From contig NZ_JBKKHQ010000012.1 in the NCBI RefSeq assembly GCF_046614695.1, forward strand, positions 248,001 through 312,000: a stretch of 64,000 nt of DNA, in the 5' to 3' direction. A program made the position numbers and the translations under genes. The notes below the pieces were generated by a model that saw nothing but the letters and a program-made list of their open reading frames with translations, made no database searches and was not told where the DNA came from. Position 1 is the first letter of the stretch. Every line of letters begins with the position of its first letter. Origin of the DNA: Pokkaliibacter sp046614695. Its GTDB lineage: Bacteria; Pseudomonadota; Gammaproteobacteria; Pseudomonadales; Balneatricaceae. This document shows positions 1-8,776 of this stretch, in pieces.

Positions 1-585
1 TGCCATCAGTTGCAACGGTGGCTCACTCATGACGGCCCGCACTTACCCATCGCGGTGAACCTGTCCGCCTCGGATCTGCTCGATACCACGCTGGTGGATG
101 ACATTCGCTCTTTACTCGACTATTACCAGATTCCACCGCAGTTGCTGGATCTGGAAATCACCGAAGACAGCTTTATTCCGGCGCAGGCTGCCTCCGTTCA
201 GGAAGGGCTGGCGCAGCTTCGTGCGCTGGGGGTGGGCGTGGCGCTGGATGATTTCGGCACGGGCTTTTGCTGCCTTGGCTATCTCAAGCATTTGCCGGTG
301 GACTACCTGAAGATCGACGCCAGTTTTGTTGCCGGGCTGCCGGAGGTCTACGAAGACCGGCATCTGGCCCAGACCATCATTGCGCTGGCCCATGGCCTGA
401 ACCTGTCCGTGATTGCCGAAGGGGTGGAAAACCCTGCGCAGCAGGCATTTCTGGCAGAGGCGGGCTGTGATCAATATCAGGGCTATCTGATCGCGCCGGC
501 CATGAATGCGCTCGACTGTGCCCGCTGGTTAAGCTGCTATCCCGGTAATGGTGATCCCGGTCTGACGCCGCCGCTGGCGGGTTAG
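1..585 (+). CDS. EAL-domain cyclic-di-GMP phosphodiesterase, C-terminal part (5' end outside window)
   Basis: The reading frame is open from the first base, so the gene begins upstream of the window. The visible 194 residues form the second half of an EAL domain, which hydrolyses cyclic di-GMP. Conserved catalytic-site motifs are present: the NLS segment, LEITED, LDDFGTGF, YLKIDASFV and VIAEGVE. The EAL signature itself and any sensor or GGDEF domain lie off the left edge. The stop codon overlaps the end of the convergent dinB gene by four bases. The phosphodiesterase assignment is firm for the visible part. Full architecture and input domain are unknown. Confidence 0.9.
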   Translation, partial: CHQLQRWLTHDGPHLPIAVNLSASDLLDTTLVDDIRSLLDYYQIPPQLLDLEITEDSFIPAQAASVQEGLAQLRALGVGVALDDFGTGFCCLGYLKHLPVDYLKIDASFVAGLPEVYEDRHLAQTIIALAHGLNLSVIAEGVENPAQQAFLAEAGCDQYQGYLIAPAMNALDCARWLSCYPGNGDPGLTPPLAG

Positions 586-1679
586 TCACTGGAGTGGCTG
601 GTGCCTTGATCTAAGGCCAGAGTGAGCTGCTGGGGTTGCAGCAGGCGCTCGGCGGTTTCCTGCGACAGGCGTACGCCCACGCCAATCAGACGCACGGCCT
701 TGTTATTGCCACGCTCCCAGGCCGCCGCCATCAGGCTGGCATAATCATGATCAGGTCGGTTACGGCTGCGCTCCACGGTGGTTTGCTGAAAGTCGTGGAA
801 TTTCATCTTCAGCACATTGCCCTGGGCATGCTGACTCAAACCCCGGCGAGCGAGACGCTCCTCCAGCTCTTTCAGCAGACTGGGCAGCTTATCAAGACAG
901 GTAGCCAGATCCGGCAGATCCTGATCGTAAGTGTGCTCGACACTCAGGGACAGGCGCTCTTCGCGAACAGCCACCGGGCGATGATCGACCCCTCGGCAAA
1001 GCTGATAAAGGCGCGCTCCGAAGCTGCCGAAATGCTCGATCAGGTCTTCCTCGCGCCACTTCTGCATATCCTCCAGGGTAAAAAGTCCCAGCCGGTTCAT
1101 CTTGGCGGCAGTGACTTTACCCACACCCCAGAGCTTATTGACCTTGAGCGCCTTCACGAAGTCATCCACTTCTGCTGGCGTGATCACCTTCATGCCATCC
1201 GGCTTATGCCAGTCACTGGCGACTTTGGCGAGAAACTTGTTGGGCGCAACACCTGCTGAAACGGTGATGCCCAGTTCGCGGCGAACCCGTTCACGAATGT
1301 GGCGGGCAATCAGGGTGGCGCTGCCATTAAAAGCGGTCGATTCGCTCACATCGATAAAGGCTTCATCCAGAGAGAGCGGCTCCACCTCTTCGGCGAACTC
1401 CTGCAGAATCGCCATGAATTGCTGGCTCACGGCTTTGTACTTGGCCATATCGCCGGGAATGAGCGTGAGATCCGGGCAGAGGCGCATGGCCTGAGAGGAG
1501 GGCATCGCCGAGTGGATGCCAAATTTGCGCGCAGGATAATTGCAGGTTGAGATGACGCCACGCTTGTCCGGGCGGCCACCAATGGCCAGAGGAATATCGC
1601 GAAACGGCGGACAGTCGCGCATCTCGACCGATGCGTAGAAGCAATCACAGTCGAAGTGAATGATCTTGCGCTGCGCCAT
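582..1679 (-). CDS. dinB: DNA polymerase IV (Y-family translesion polymerase)
   Basis: This 365-residue protein is a full-length Y-family error-prone polymerase that copies past damaged bases. The N-terminus has the metal-binding FDCDCFYASVEMRD segment, and the second catalytic acidic pair lies in SLDEAFIDVS near residue 105. A helix-hairpin-helix-like segment (LWGVGKVTAAKM) and the little-finger domain follow. The ATG at 1679 matches the family start. A perfect CTGT-N8-ACAG LexA operator lies about 26 bases upstream, so SOS control is very likely. The 3' end overlaps the convergent EAL gene by a few bases. Confidence 0.97.
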   Translation of the reverse strand: MAQRKIIHFDCDCFYASVEMRDCPPFRDIPLAIGGRPDKRGVISTCNYPARKFGIHSAMPSSQAMRLCPDLTLIPGDMAKYKAVSQQFMAILQEFAEEVEPLSLDEAFIDVSESTAFNGSATLIARHIRERVRRELGITVSAGVAPNKFLAKVASDWHKPDGMKVITPAEVDDFVKALKVNKLWGVGKVTAAKMNRLGLFTLEDMQKWREEDLIEHFGSFGARLYQLCRGVDHRPVAVREERLSLSVEHTYDQDLPDLATCLDKLPSLLKELEERLARRGLSQHAQGNVLKMKFHDFQQTTVERSRNRPDHDYASLMAAAWERGNNKAVRLIGVGVRLSQETAERLLQPQQLTLALDQGTSHSSD

Positions 1680-1704
1680 AACCTGACCTGTTAAGGGTTC
1701 AAAG

Positions 1705-1724
1705 TACTGTATTTTAATACAGTT
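1705..1724 (-). promoter_or_regulatory. LexA (SOS) box upstream of dinB
   Basis: CTGT (1707-1710), eight A/T bases and ACAG (1719-1722) form a perfect palindromic LexA operator, flanked by TA on the left. It lies about 26 bases upstream of the dinB start codon, where it would overlap the promoter. Known family behaviour: LexA represses dinB until RecA-triggered cleavage. The match is seen directly; binding is inferred. Confidence 0.9.
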
Positions 1725-1833
1725 ATCTGGCGTTGTCTTGGCAGGGATTCATCGCCGCGGTGAGGTTTTATATCGGCAAGCGCACCGCGTCAGACGACGC
1801 AGTGCGGGCAAGGTGGCATGTTGGCGCAAGGAA

Positions 1834-2673
1834 TCAGACAGGCCAGTCGTACAGCGCTTGTGGGTGCAGCTCTGCCAGTTTGGCATGGCGCTCCATCTTG
1901 GCGATGGGGCATTGCCAGGTCAGTTCAGCGGCGACCAATTGCATGCCCGCCTCATAACTGTGGCCCTTGCCATAGCGTGGGTCGCCCAGTACTGGATGGC
2001 CAAAGGCGGAAAGGTGGCGACGAATCTGGTGCTTGCGGCCGGTGTCGATCTTTACTTCCAGCACGGTGTTGCCATTCTCGTGACACAGGGTGCGAATCTG
2101 GCTACGGGAAGCCTTGCCATCCAGCGGTTGGTCAATCAGTGTCCAGTCACTGCTTTGCAGGGTGCCTGCTACGCGCACGAAGTAGCGTTTATCCACATCA
2201 CGTTGCTGAAACAGCTGAGAGAGCTGCGCTGCCAAACGGCCCTGATGGGCAAGTAACACCAGACCGTGAGCTTCGCGGTCGAGGCGGTGGATCAGGTAAA
2301 CCTCACGCCCGGTGCTGACTTCCACCTGACGCAGCAGGCTGCAATGATCAGCAAAGGCCGTGCCCTGTGATAAGAGTCCGGGTGGCTTGTACCAGAGGGA
2401 ATACTGTTTAAACTCCTTGAGGAGCACCGGCTCAGGGGCGGTTCGGTTCAACAGGTCCGGGTCGTAGTAAAAGCGCAGAATATCGCCTTCACAGGGGACA
2501 AAACGAACGCGGCGCAGGCGTTTATCCGACTGGCCTTTGCGGGTCAGCCAGACGGCACCCTTGTTCATGGCATCCTTGATGCGGGCCTTGGGCAGCTCGC
2601 TGACGGAAGCAATCCATTCAATAGCCGTGGGGCCGGCAGTGGCAACGGTGATTTCAAAGCTGGGAGAGGTCAT
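1834..2673 (-). CDS. RluA-family RNA pseudouridine synthase
   Basis: The product converts specific uridines in rRNA or tRNA to pseudouridine. The catalytic-aspartate motif HRLDREAHGLVLLA is intact, as are the later family blocks KRYFVRV, DTGRKHQIRRHL and HPVLGDPRYG. The N-terminal 70 residues resemble a weak S4-like RNA-binding region. I chose the ATG at 2673 (MTSPSFEI); an in-frame ATG at 2706 would add eleven residues and is also possible. It is transcribed away from the YgjP-like gene at 2785. The exact RluA subfamily and target uridine cannot be read from the sequence. Confidence 0.88.
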   Translation of the reverse strand: MTSPSFEITVATAGPTAIEWIASVSELPKARIKDAMNKGAVWLTRKGQSDKRLRRVRFVPCEGDILRFYYDPDLLNRTAPEPVLLKEFKQYSLWYKPPGLLSQGTAFADHCSLLRQVEVSTGREVYLIHRLDREAHGLVLLAHQGRLAAQLSQLFQQRDVDKRYFVRVAGTLQSSDWTLIDQPLDGKASRSQIRTLCHENGNTVLEVKIDTGRKHQIRRHLSAFGHPVLGDPRYGKGHSYEAGMQLVAAELTWQCPIAKMERHAKLAELHPQALYDWPV

Positions 2674-2784
2674 AAGGCCCGTTCGTAATGTGGTAAGCTT
2701 GCCCATCTTACGTGATTTCCCCGCTGATCTCAGCTTGCGCTGTCGGCACTTTCACCTTGTTTAGCGTTCCGGACCGAGTTTTTC

Positions 2785-3435
2785 ATGCGCGATATTGATG
2801 TCGACATTCGCCGCAGTGCCCGTCGCAAAAAGACGATTGCCCTGCAGGTTCGTGATGGCAAAGTCCGCGTCAGCGCACCGATGCATACGCCACAAAGCGA
2901 AATTGTGGCTTTTCTGGAGCGCCAGAGAGGCTGGGTATTGCGCCAGCTGGCCCGCAGCAAGCCGCAGGAAAACCTGCTCGACTTGCCGGACTCACTCTGG
3001 GTTGCCGGGCAGGAATACAGGCTGATTCGAGCGGAGGTGGTGGCGCCTGAGATTCAGGAGGCAACCCTAAGGGTTCCTGAGACCACTCAGGATATGAACA
3101 GTCTTCGGCCCTGGCTCATGCAACAGGCTCAGGACTATCTGCCGCGCCGTCTTGAGTATTGGGCTAGGCAGATGGGCTTGAGGTTTCGTGGCGTAGAGGT
3201 CAAACATTATCGGAGCCGTTACGGTTGCTGTACCCGCGAGGGTATAATCAAGCTTCATTGGGGGCTGATCATGGCGCCTGCCGCGGCACTGGACTATGTT
3301 CTAATCCATGAATTGTCGCATCTGGTGCACTTTCATCATCAGCCGCCTTTCTGGGCCCTGGTGAGTCAGTACAGTCCACAATGGCGACGAATGCGCGCCT
3401 GGTTCAAGGCCAATGGCCAGCGTCTGGTTTTCTAA
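2785..3435 (+). CDS. YgjP-like metallopeptidase-domain protein (DUF45, M48-type)
   Basis: This 216-residue protein has the zinc-binding motif HELSHLVHFHH near residue 175, followed by FWALVSQYSPQWRRMRAWF. That arrangement is typical of the YgjP/DUF45 group of SprT-like metalloproteins. The preceding YRSRYGCCTREGIIKLHWGL block is the conserved family signature. No signal peptide is present, so it should be cytoplasmic. Proteolytic activity is assumed from the HExxH motif, and the substrate is unknown. It is divergent from the pseudouridine synthase gene. Confidence 0.88.
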   Translation: MRDIDVDIRRSARRKKTIALQVRDGKVRVSAPMHTPQSEIVAFLERQRGWVLRQLARSKPQENLLDLPDSLWVAGQEYRLIRAEVVAPEIQEATLRVPETTQDMNSLRPWLMQQAQDYLPRRLEYWARQMGLRFRGVEVKHYRSRYGCCTREGIIKLHWGLIMAPAAALDYVLIHELSHLVHFHHQPPFWALVSQYSPQWRRMRAWFKANGQRLVF

Positions 3436-3488
3436 AGTAGCGGTTGTCTGACTGCTGATTGAGTCCTCCTCCTTATAAGGTAAAACAC

Positions 3489-3800
3489 ATGTCTACATTG
3501 CCTCGCATTATTGGAATGACCCCGGATGGCGACGAGGTCGAGCTTGACCTGGCGGAGCTGCGGGTCGAGTGGGAAGACGGCCTGCCGCTGATCATCAACT
3601 TTGAGCCGATTGATGAAGGCAAGTCGCAGATTTCCCTGGAAGTACCGGATGGCGAAGATGATGATGAAGAGCCAACACACTTCGGCATGCTGGTGGTGCG
3701 TCCGGGTGCCTGTAACGTCATCGACCTTGAAGTGGAAACCCATGAGGCTGATGTTCAGCATGTGCATACCGATGATTGTGGCTGCGACCACGATCACTAA
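3489..3800 (+). CDS. Small acidic protein with His/Cys-rich C-terminal tail
   Basis: I do not recognise a named family. The 103-residue product is very acidic (runs such as GEDDDEE near residue 57) and ends with H91-x-H93, C97-x-C99 and H101-x-H103, which looks like a transition-metal-binding tail. The ATG at 3489 has an AAGG ribosome-binding site about nine bases upstream. An in-frame start at 3459 would add ten poorly convincing residues. It lies just downstream of the YgjP-like gene and could be co-transcribed. A metal carrier or storage role is a guess from composition only. Confidence 0.75.
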   Translation: MSTLPRIIGMTPDGDEVELDLAELRVEWEDGLPLIINFEPIDEGKSQISLEVPDGEDDDEEPTHFGMLVVRPGACNVIDLEVETHEADVQHVHTDDCGCDHDH

Positions 3801-3827
3801 TGCGGATTTCTGTTGAGTGATACGGAA

Positions 3828-3851
3828 CGGGTAACGCCATGGCGTTGCCCG
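3828..3851. repeat. Perfectly self-complementary hairpin
   Basis: A 24-base inverted repeat (CGGGTAACGCC against GGCGTTGCCCG, one G-T wobble) lies 28 bases past the acidic-protein gene. No T-run follows, so it is not a classical terminator. It may be an mRNA 3'-end stabiliser or a dispersed extragenic palindrome. Confidence 0.5.
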
Positions 3852-4029
3852 GTCTGACGTGATCGGCGGCAAGTGTGACGTCCTGCCATACGGCTGATGG
3901 TCAATACTTGCGCTAGTGCTCTCATTGTCTCTTATAGCTAAAAACAATGGCTTCTGATGAGTTAATTGATTTTGCTTTGATGATAAGGGCTGGCACGCTG
4001 AGGTTTCATATCACTCTAGGAATACCGCC

Positions 4030-4476
4030 ATGGATTCGATCCCTGAGGATGCTGCGATGACACTTTCACCTGCTCCTGTTTCCCGTCTGGCTCGCTGTGT
4101 GTGGCTGGTGCTGGGCTGGTTGGCGCTGGCGATGGGAATTCTGGGCATCATTCTGCCGGGGTTACCCGGAACGGTGTTTATCCTTGCTTCAGCGGCCTGC
4201 TTTGCCAAAGGCTCTCCCCGGGTTTATCAGGCTTTGCTCAATCACCGGCTGACAGGCCCTTCCATCTATGCCTGGCAGCAATACCGGGCGATGCCGCGGC
4301 GAGCCAAGCTGGCGGCGTATACCACGCTCTTTATTGCCTGGGCTGTTGGCATGGTTGTGTTTGCCCCCTGGGCCGGAAAAATCGCCTACACCCTGCTGAT
4401 GATGGTCATTAGTGCAGGTATCGCCTGCATGCCGGTACTGGAGGACTGTCAGGCTCGGGAAGCCCGGCAGTACTGA
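4030..4476 (+). CDS. YbaN-like inner-membrane protein (DUF454)
   Basis: This 148-residue hydrophobic protein belongs to the DUF454/YbaN group. Its hallmark is the segment LGILGIILPGLPGTVFIL at the first helix, then CFAKGSPR and a YxW-type stretch, with two more helices near residues 96-130. It should sit in the inner membrane. The family has no established function. The ATG at 4030 and an in-frame ATG at residue 10 are both possible starts. A strong terminator follows directly. Confidence 0.85.
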   Translation: MDSIPEDAAMTLSPAPVSRLARCVWLVLGWLALAMGILGIILPGLPGTVFILASAACFAKGSPRVYQALLNHRLTGPSIYAWQQYRAMPRRAKLAAYTTLFIAWAVGMVVFAPWAGKIAYTLLMMVISAGIACMPVLEDCQAREARQY

Positions 4477-4501
4477 GCGTTAAGAAATCCCACTAACGAA
4501 A

Positions 4502-4531
4502 AGAGCCTGCAGGATGCAGGCTCTTTTTTTT
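4502..4531. terminator. Bidirectional rho-independent terminator
   Basis: A 10-bp perfect stem (AGAGCCTGCA / TGCAGGCTCT) with a three-base loop is followed by eight T on the plus strand and preceded by four A. It lies between the convergent YbaN-like gene and the minus-strand gene at 4558-5028, and can serve both. Confidence 0.93.
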
Positions 4532-4557
4532 GTTTCCTTCCACCCTGTTGTTCGCCC

Positions 4558-5028
4558 TTAGGGGTTACGAACGACCACATAGACGGTGTGACCATTCTGC
4601 TCACTGGGCAGGAAGAGAGTGCCGGTTTTCTCGAAATACTGAATACCGTTGATATTCACCGCTACGGCGCCGTTGGGCAGTGAAGGATAGACCGCACCGG
4701 CGGGGACATCCCCTGAATAGTTACTGTAGCTCGGGCTCTGATTCACCACGACCTGAGTGGTTGATTGTGGCTGCTGAACGACCACGTAGGCGTTGCGACG
4801 CTGATCATGCAGATACCACGTTGGGCCATCCTGGTAGTACACATGGTCATTAATCAGGTGGTAGACCATGCCACCCAGGGCCAGTCCAAAGAATACTTCG
4901 CCCAGGCGTGGCGCACCGCCACCATGATGGCCTGAGGGGCCGCGATCAAAACCATGTGGTGCAGCCATGACCGGTGCAACCAGCATGCTACAGCACAGAA
5001 GCCCTATACCTAATGCTGCCTTTTTCAT
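4558..5028 (-). CDS. Secreted hypothetical protein with signal peptide
   Basis: The 156-residue product starts with a clear Sec signal (MKKAALGIGLLCCSMLVAPVMA, cleavage probably after MAA). A His/Gly-rich stretch (GHHGGGAP) and a hydrophobic region around residue 50 follow. A beta-rich C-terminal half contains NGAVAVNINGIQYFEKTGTLFLP and ends in VYVVVRNP. Such short NINGIQYF repeats are common in small periplasmic or outer-membrane-associated proteins, but I cannot name the family with confidence. The gene ends at a bidirectional terminator. Confidence 0.8.
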   Translation of the reverse strand: MKKAALGIGLLCCSMLVAPVMAAPHGFDRGPSGHHGGGAPRLGEVFFGLALGGMVYHLINDHVYYQDGPTWYLHDQRRNAYVVVQQPQSTTQVVVNQSPSYSNYSGDVPAGAVYPSLPNGAVAVNINGIQYFEKTGTLFLPSEQNGHTVYVVVRNP

Positions 5029-5213
5029 GGAGAGTACCTCTAACTCACAGACCCGCTCGGAACGAACGGGTGAAAGCTAATCATAGGGCTGAGGCTGTCA
5101 AGGTGGTGTAAAGATTGGCTTCAATAGAGGGGGTCGTAGTGGTGAGCTGAAACAGCTGGTAGTGAGCCGTGGGCATCTGGTCTTGATTGAATGGAAGTAT
5201 TTCGGGACAACAA

Positions 5214-5246
5214 AAAAAGGCGCAGTCCGAAGCGCTGCGCCTTTTT
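5214..5246 (-). terminator. Rho-independent terminator of the chemoreceptor gene
   Basis: A 12-bp stem (AAAAAGGCGCAG / CTGCGCCTTTTT) surrounds a nine-base loop, with T-runs on either strand. It sits 17 bases past the stop of the minus-strand chemoreceptor gene. Confidence 0.9.
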
Positions 5247-5263
5247 GTGCGGCTTCAGAGCGA

Positions 5264-7579
5264 TTAACGCAGCTTGAAGCGTCCGACGATATTACGCAGG
5301 GTCGCCGCCGTGCTGTTGAGCTCGGAAGCTGAGGTGCTGACATCGGCAGATGCACTGGCTGTCTGGGCCGAGGCATCGTCGATCTGGATCACGTTGGACT
5401 CCATCAGCTCAACTCCTTCACGCTGCTGCGACACCGCAGATTCCAGTTGGGTATTCATGTTACGTACCCGCTCCACGATGGCGAGAATCTGGCTGATCTG
5501 TCCGGCGGTGGCTTCCACCTGCTCAATTCCGGTGCCAGCGGTGTTATTGGCCGAACGAATCTGGGAGACAGCTTCATTCACCACGGATTTGAGCAGGCCA
5601 AGCTTGTCCTTGATCTCCACAGTTGATGTCTGGGTGCGTCCGGCCAGGGAACGTACTTCATCAGCAACCACGGCAAAACCTCGGCCCATTTCACCGGCGC
5701 GGGCGGCTTCAATCGCGGCATTCAGTGCCAGCAGGTTGGTTTGCTCGGAGATGCTTTCGATCACATCCAGCACAGTCGCGATCTGATCCACTTCTGTTTC
5801 AAGGCGGTGAATCGCCTGGTTGGCATTGCCAACGGAGCCGACCAGTTGCTCGATCTGCTGACGGGCATGGGTGGCGTAGCGATTACCTTCCTGCGCTTCG
5901 GTCAGGGCATGTTCCACCGCTTCCAGCGTCTGGGTACTGTTGCCGGCAACTTCCAGCAGGGATGAGGAGAATTGAGTCATGCCACTGGCCAGTGACTGGG
6001 TCATCACTTTCTGATCGCGAACAATCTTGCCAGTGCTGTGCGTAACGTCTTCCAGCTCGCCGGCGGCTTTGCTCAGCTCCTGACTGGCAGACTCGACTTG
6101 AATCATGATGCTTTGAATATAAGCGACAAAGGTGTTGAAGCTGCGAGCCAGCTGGCCAATTTCATCACTGCGCTCAGCTTCCTTGAGCTGGGCTGTCAGG
6201 TCACCTTCGCCCTGGGCGATACCGTCCAGTTCAGACACGACCTTGGTCAGCGGTGCAATCATCTTACGGGCCATCAGCCAGCCAATCAGGATTGCAATAA
6301 CCAAGGTAATGGCCAGTGTTGTGCAACCGATGATGATCATATGGCGGCGCAGGGTATAAGCACTTTCAAAGGCTTCTGCGGTGTCCATCTGGCTGATCAG
6401 CGCCCACTGATAATTGCCCAGAGAGATAGGGCGATAGACGCTAATGACATTGACGCCACGATAATCCTTGCCAATGGAGTCCGAACTCTCGCCGCCTAAG
6501 GCAGCATTGACTGCAGGTGTATCCACGGTGACCAGATCAATCGTGGTTTTATGCCGTGTGACCTGTTCAGCGACTTTTTCGTGTCCGGCCTCTTTGAGGC
6601 GCTGGATCAGCCGCTCCGGATGCTCAAGGTACGCGCGGCTTTCGGTACGCAGGTTTTTATCACCACCCACGAGATAGCTTTCACCGCTCTTGCCCATGCC
6701 GTCCGACTCCCAGCGCTGGTCGTTGGTCAGCAGGCTATTAATCTCATTGATGGGAAGTTGAACCACCAGCACACCAATCTGTGAGCCGTCTTTCATGATG
6801 GGCGCCGACATAAAGGCAGCAGGCTGCTCATAAGAAGGGTAGTAAGCGGCGAAGTCACTGACAAAAACCTGGTCCGGCTTGGCAGCATTCAGACTGTGGC
6901 GGAAGGCCTCACCCAAAAGAGTGTTTTTATAGGGTCCGGTTTTCAGGGAGGTGGCGTAGTCCAGCTCCTTGAACACGGTATAAACCACGCGACCGTCATT
7001 ATCGACGATGAACAGATCGTAGAAGTGCTGATCCTGCTGGAATTTTCGCAGCGTCGGGTGATAGATCTGATGTGCCTTGTCATACGCAGAGCCATCCCAA
7101 TTGCTGTCATAGGCGTCTTTCTTACCCAGCGGGTTCGGGTTCTGGGCGATGTAGAGATTCTGGTAATAACGGGTTTCAGCATCCAGCCCGTCATAGATAG
7201 CCTTGGGGTTGCCGCTCTGGCCGCCGTTCATCTCGGCAAACTGTTTGCCAAAGCTGTCGGTGTAATAACGTTGCAGGGCTTCACTGCCCGGATCTTTGAC
7301 AGACTTGTCGAAACCCTCTTCCAGGGCTTGTGCTGCCGTACTCAGTGCGGGGAGTTTGATGTAGGCCTTAAGTTCCTGTTTCAGGCGTGTCATGTACTGG
7401 TCAATGGCTTCGGCTTTGAGGTTATTGGAGGACTCCAGCTGTGCGGTCAGTTTATTTTTGACGCTGGTTTCCACCTGCTGGCTTCCGAGCCAGGTAGCAA
7501 TACCCAGTGATATAGCCAGAGGAATGGCTGCAATCAGCGAAAAGGCCAGCAAAAGCTTGGACTTCAGTGACATGGTCAA
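5264..7579 (-). CDS. Methyl-accepting chemotaxis protein (dCache-HAMP-MA)
   Basis: This 771-residue transmembrane chemoreceptor passes ligand information to CheA/CheW. Transmembrane segment 1 is at about residues 8-30. A large periplasmic region of about 370 residues, consistent with a double Cache domain, follows. Segment 2 is near 412-435, then HAMP, then the signalling coiled coil. The hairpin tip EQTNLLALNAAIEAARAGE...VADEVRSLAGRT lies near residues 605-650. There is no C-terminal NWETF-type pentapeptide, so adaptation enzymes would not be tethered that way. The ligand cannot be deduced. It is a single-gene unit with its own terminator. Confidence 0.96.
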   Translation of the reverse strand: MTMSLKSKLLLAFSLIAAIPLAISLGIATWLGSQQVETSVKNKLTAQLESSNNLKAEAIDQYMTRLKQELKAYIKLPALSTAAQALEEGFDKSVKDPGSEALQRYYTDSFGKQFAEMNGGQSGNPKAIYDGLDAETRYYQNLYIAQNPNPLGKKDAYDSNWDGSAYDKAHQIYHPTLRKFQQDQHFYDLFIVDNDGRVVYTVFKELDYATSLKTGPYKNTLLGEAFRHSLNAAKPDQVFVSDFAAYYPSYEQPAAFMSAPIMKDGSQIGVLVVQLPINEINSLLTNDQRWESDGMGKSGESYLVGGDKNLRTESRAYLEHPERLIQRLKEAGHEKVAEQVTRHKTTIDLVTVDTPAVNAALGGESSDSIGKDYRGVNVISVYRPISLGNYQWALISQMDTAEAFESAYTLRRHMIIIGCTTLAITLVIAILIGWLMARKMIAPLTKVVSELDGIAQGEGDLTAQLKEAERSDEIGQLARSFNTFVAYIQSIMIQVESASQELSKAAGELEDVTHSTGKIVRDQKVMTQSLASGMTQFSSSLLEVAGNSTQTLEAVEHALTEAQEGNRYATHARQQIEQLVGSVGNANQAIHRLETEVDQIATVLDVIESISEQTNLLALNAAIEAARAGEMGRGFAVVADEVRSLAGRTQTSTVEIKDKLGLLKSVVNEAVSQIRSANNTAGTGIEQVEATAGQISQILAIVERVRNMNTQLESAVSQQREGVELMESNVIQIDDASAQTASASADVSTSASELNSTAATLRNIVGRFKLR

Positions 7580-8011
7580 CTCCCAGAGACTGCGTTGTTT
7601 TTATACTGCTCATGGCAAAGATAGACACTCAAACAGTTCTGCAAACAAGGAAACTTATTCGTTAATCTGTTTTTCGTCTATTTGCTGTCAAAAATGACAA
7701 GCAAAGGTAACTGATTAAGCATACTGCGTTCGGGTTACAGAGTTGATAGGGCAGGCTACAACTATCGTTGAATACTGGCGGGGTTTGGCGTATTTGCCTG
7801 AATAAGTGACGTCATCGAGGCGATTGGTCGACAGTCTGCTCGATGTCAGCAAACAGTTCAGGGATAAGTGCCGGAAAAGTCAGTCAGGGTGAGAGAAGCG
7901 GAAGGGCGTTGAAAGGATTTCGGTCGAGAAAGACCTGTGGCGAGATCACAAAATATCCCAGAAATCACCGAGGCCAGCCTGCGCCAGCCTCGTTACCGGA
8001 CGAGAGCCGCC
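7580..8011. other. Gene-free region upstream of the chemoreceptor gene
   Basis: No convincing gene was found in these 432 bases. They hold the chemoreceptor promoter region. An imperfect inverted repeat at 7681-7706 (TTTGCTGTCA against TGACAAGCAAA) lies about 100 bases upstream of that gene and could be an operator. A short reading frame at 7843-8082 shows no ribosome-binding site or protein-like composition. A GAGGC/GCCTC stem at 7969-7992 may mark the 3' end of the following minus-strand gene. Confidence 0.5.
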
Positions 8012-8284
8012 TCAGTACAGGGCTTTTTCGTCGCGGACGACTTCTTTTAGCAGATCAAGATACATCTTGTCAGCATCGCTGAAGTCCTGGGGAATCTTGA
8101 TGGTTGTGGTCGCTGAGATACGTTCGGCGATCTGCTTGTAGGCATCATCCTGATTCAGCAGTTCACGGGTGATATTCAGGGACTGTGTGGCAATGCTTGG
8201 ATCAATCAGAACCTTTTTGATGAAGCCGCGAAGCTCTTCGATCATTCGGTCCCGCTTACGGATATCAGCACTTACAGAAGACAT
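8012..8284 (-). CDS. Small hypothetical protein, 90 residues
   Basis: No family is recognised. The protein is hydrophilic and helical in appearance, with a charged N-terminus (DIRKRDRMIEELRGFIKKVL) and no membrane segment or signal peptide, so it is probably a small cytoplasmic protein. A good ribosome-binding site (GAGGAG, about seven bases before the ATG) and coding-like composition support it as a real gene. It stands alone, divergent from the ilv operon. Confidence 0.72.
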   Translation of the reverse strand: MSSVSADIRKRDRMIEELRGFIKKVLIDPSIATQSLNITRELLNQDDAYKQIAERISATTTIKIPQDFSDADKMYLDLLKEVVRDEKALY

Positions 8285-8513
8285 AACGACTCCTCGTCTA
8301 CGAAATAGCTGTCACGCATGGACATTGGGCAGACTATAGCAAGCTGCGTTCCACTCGCCCAGCGCCGGCGAGGCGCCAGCCCGCGTTTACAGAGAAAATT
8401 GCCGTAAATAGGAAAAACGCCCCATTTGCGTGCATTAGAACAACAGTGTGAACCAGAATGAAATTCCGGGTTGCGCCGGACAGATGAGCGTGCAAGAATT
8501 GCGCTTCCTTTCT
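8285..8513. other. Divergent intergenic region before the ilv leader
   Basis: This is the left part of a 566-base gap between the 90-residue protein gene and ilvI. It must contain promoters for both directions. I see no confident sigma-70 pair and no convincing gene. The reading frame on the minus strand at 8334-8561 crosses the structured ilv leader and is rejected. Confidence 0.4.
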
Positions 8514-8776
8514 GGGAGTGAACCTCCCTGCCTCTGATGGCAACCCGATCCAGGTTGTCATCCGTTTATCGGGCCGACACGCTTTTCGCCACCCCTGAAA
8601 TTGTGTTGAGCCCGATATCTGACTCGTCCTGTATCCCTTGGCGAATACTGTCCATTGAATTCGATGGCTGACCCTAGTGCTATGCCTTTATCAGGCCTCG
8701 GCCATCGTGCCCGCTTGATGTCTTGCATTCACCTTCCAAGTGGGTCAGAGTTACAGACCGCGCGGCTTTGCGCGCG
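8514..8776 (+). ncRNA. Structured 5' leader of the ilv operon (candidate cis-regulatory RNA)
   Basis: Four consecutive hairpins can be drawn. The first is GGAG/CTCC-type at 8514-8528. The second is a 10-bp stem at 8536-8562 (GATGGCAACC against GGTTGTCATC, one G-T pair). The third is a two-part stem at 8568-8616 (ATCGGGC with GCCCGAT, inner GACAC with GTGTT, 22-base loop). The fourth is a 6-bp GC stem at 8759-8776. The last ends about 75 bases before the GTG start of ilvI. Structured leaders ahead of ilv genes are known in several proteobacteria. I cannot assign this one to a named class, and no Leu/Ile/Val-rich attenuator peptide is evident. Confidence 0.55.

Noticed and set aside
7843..8082. 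79-codon plus-strand frame between the chemoreceptor and the 90-residue gene
   Set aside because: No ribosome-binding site and it overlaps the supported minus-strand gene.
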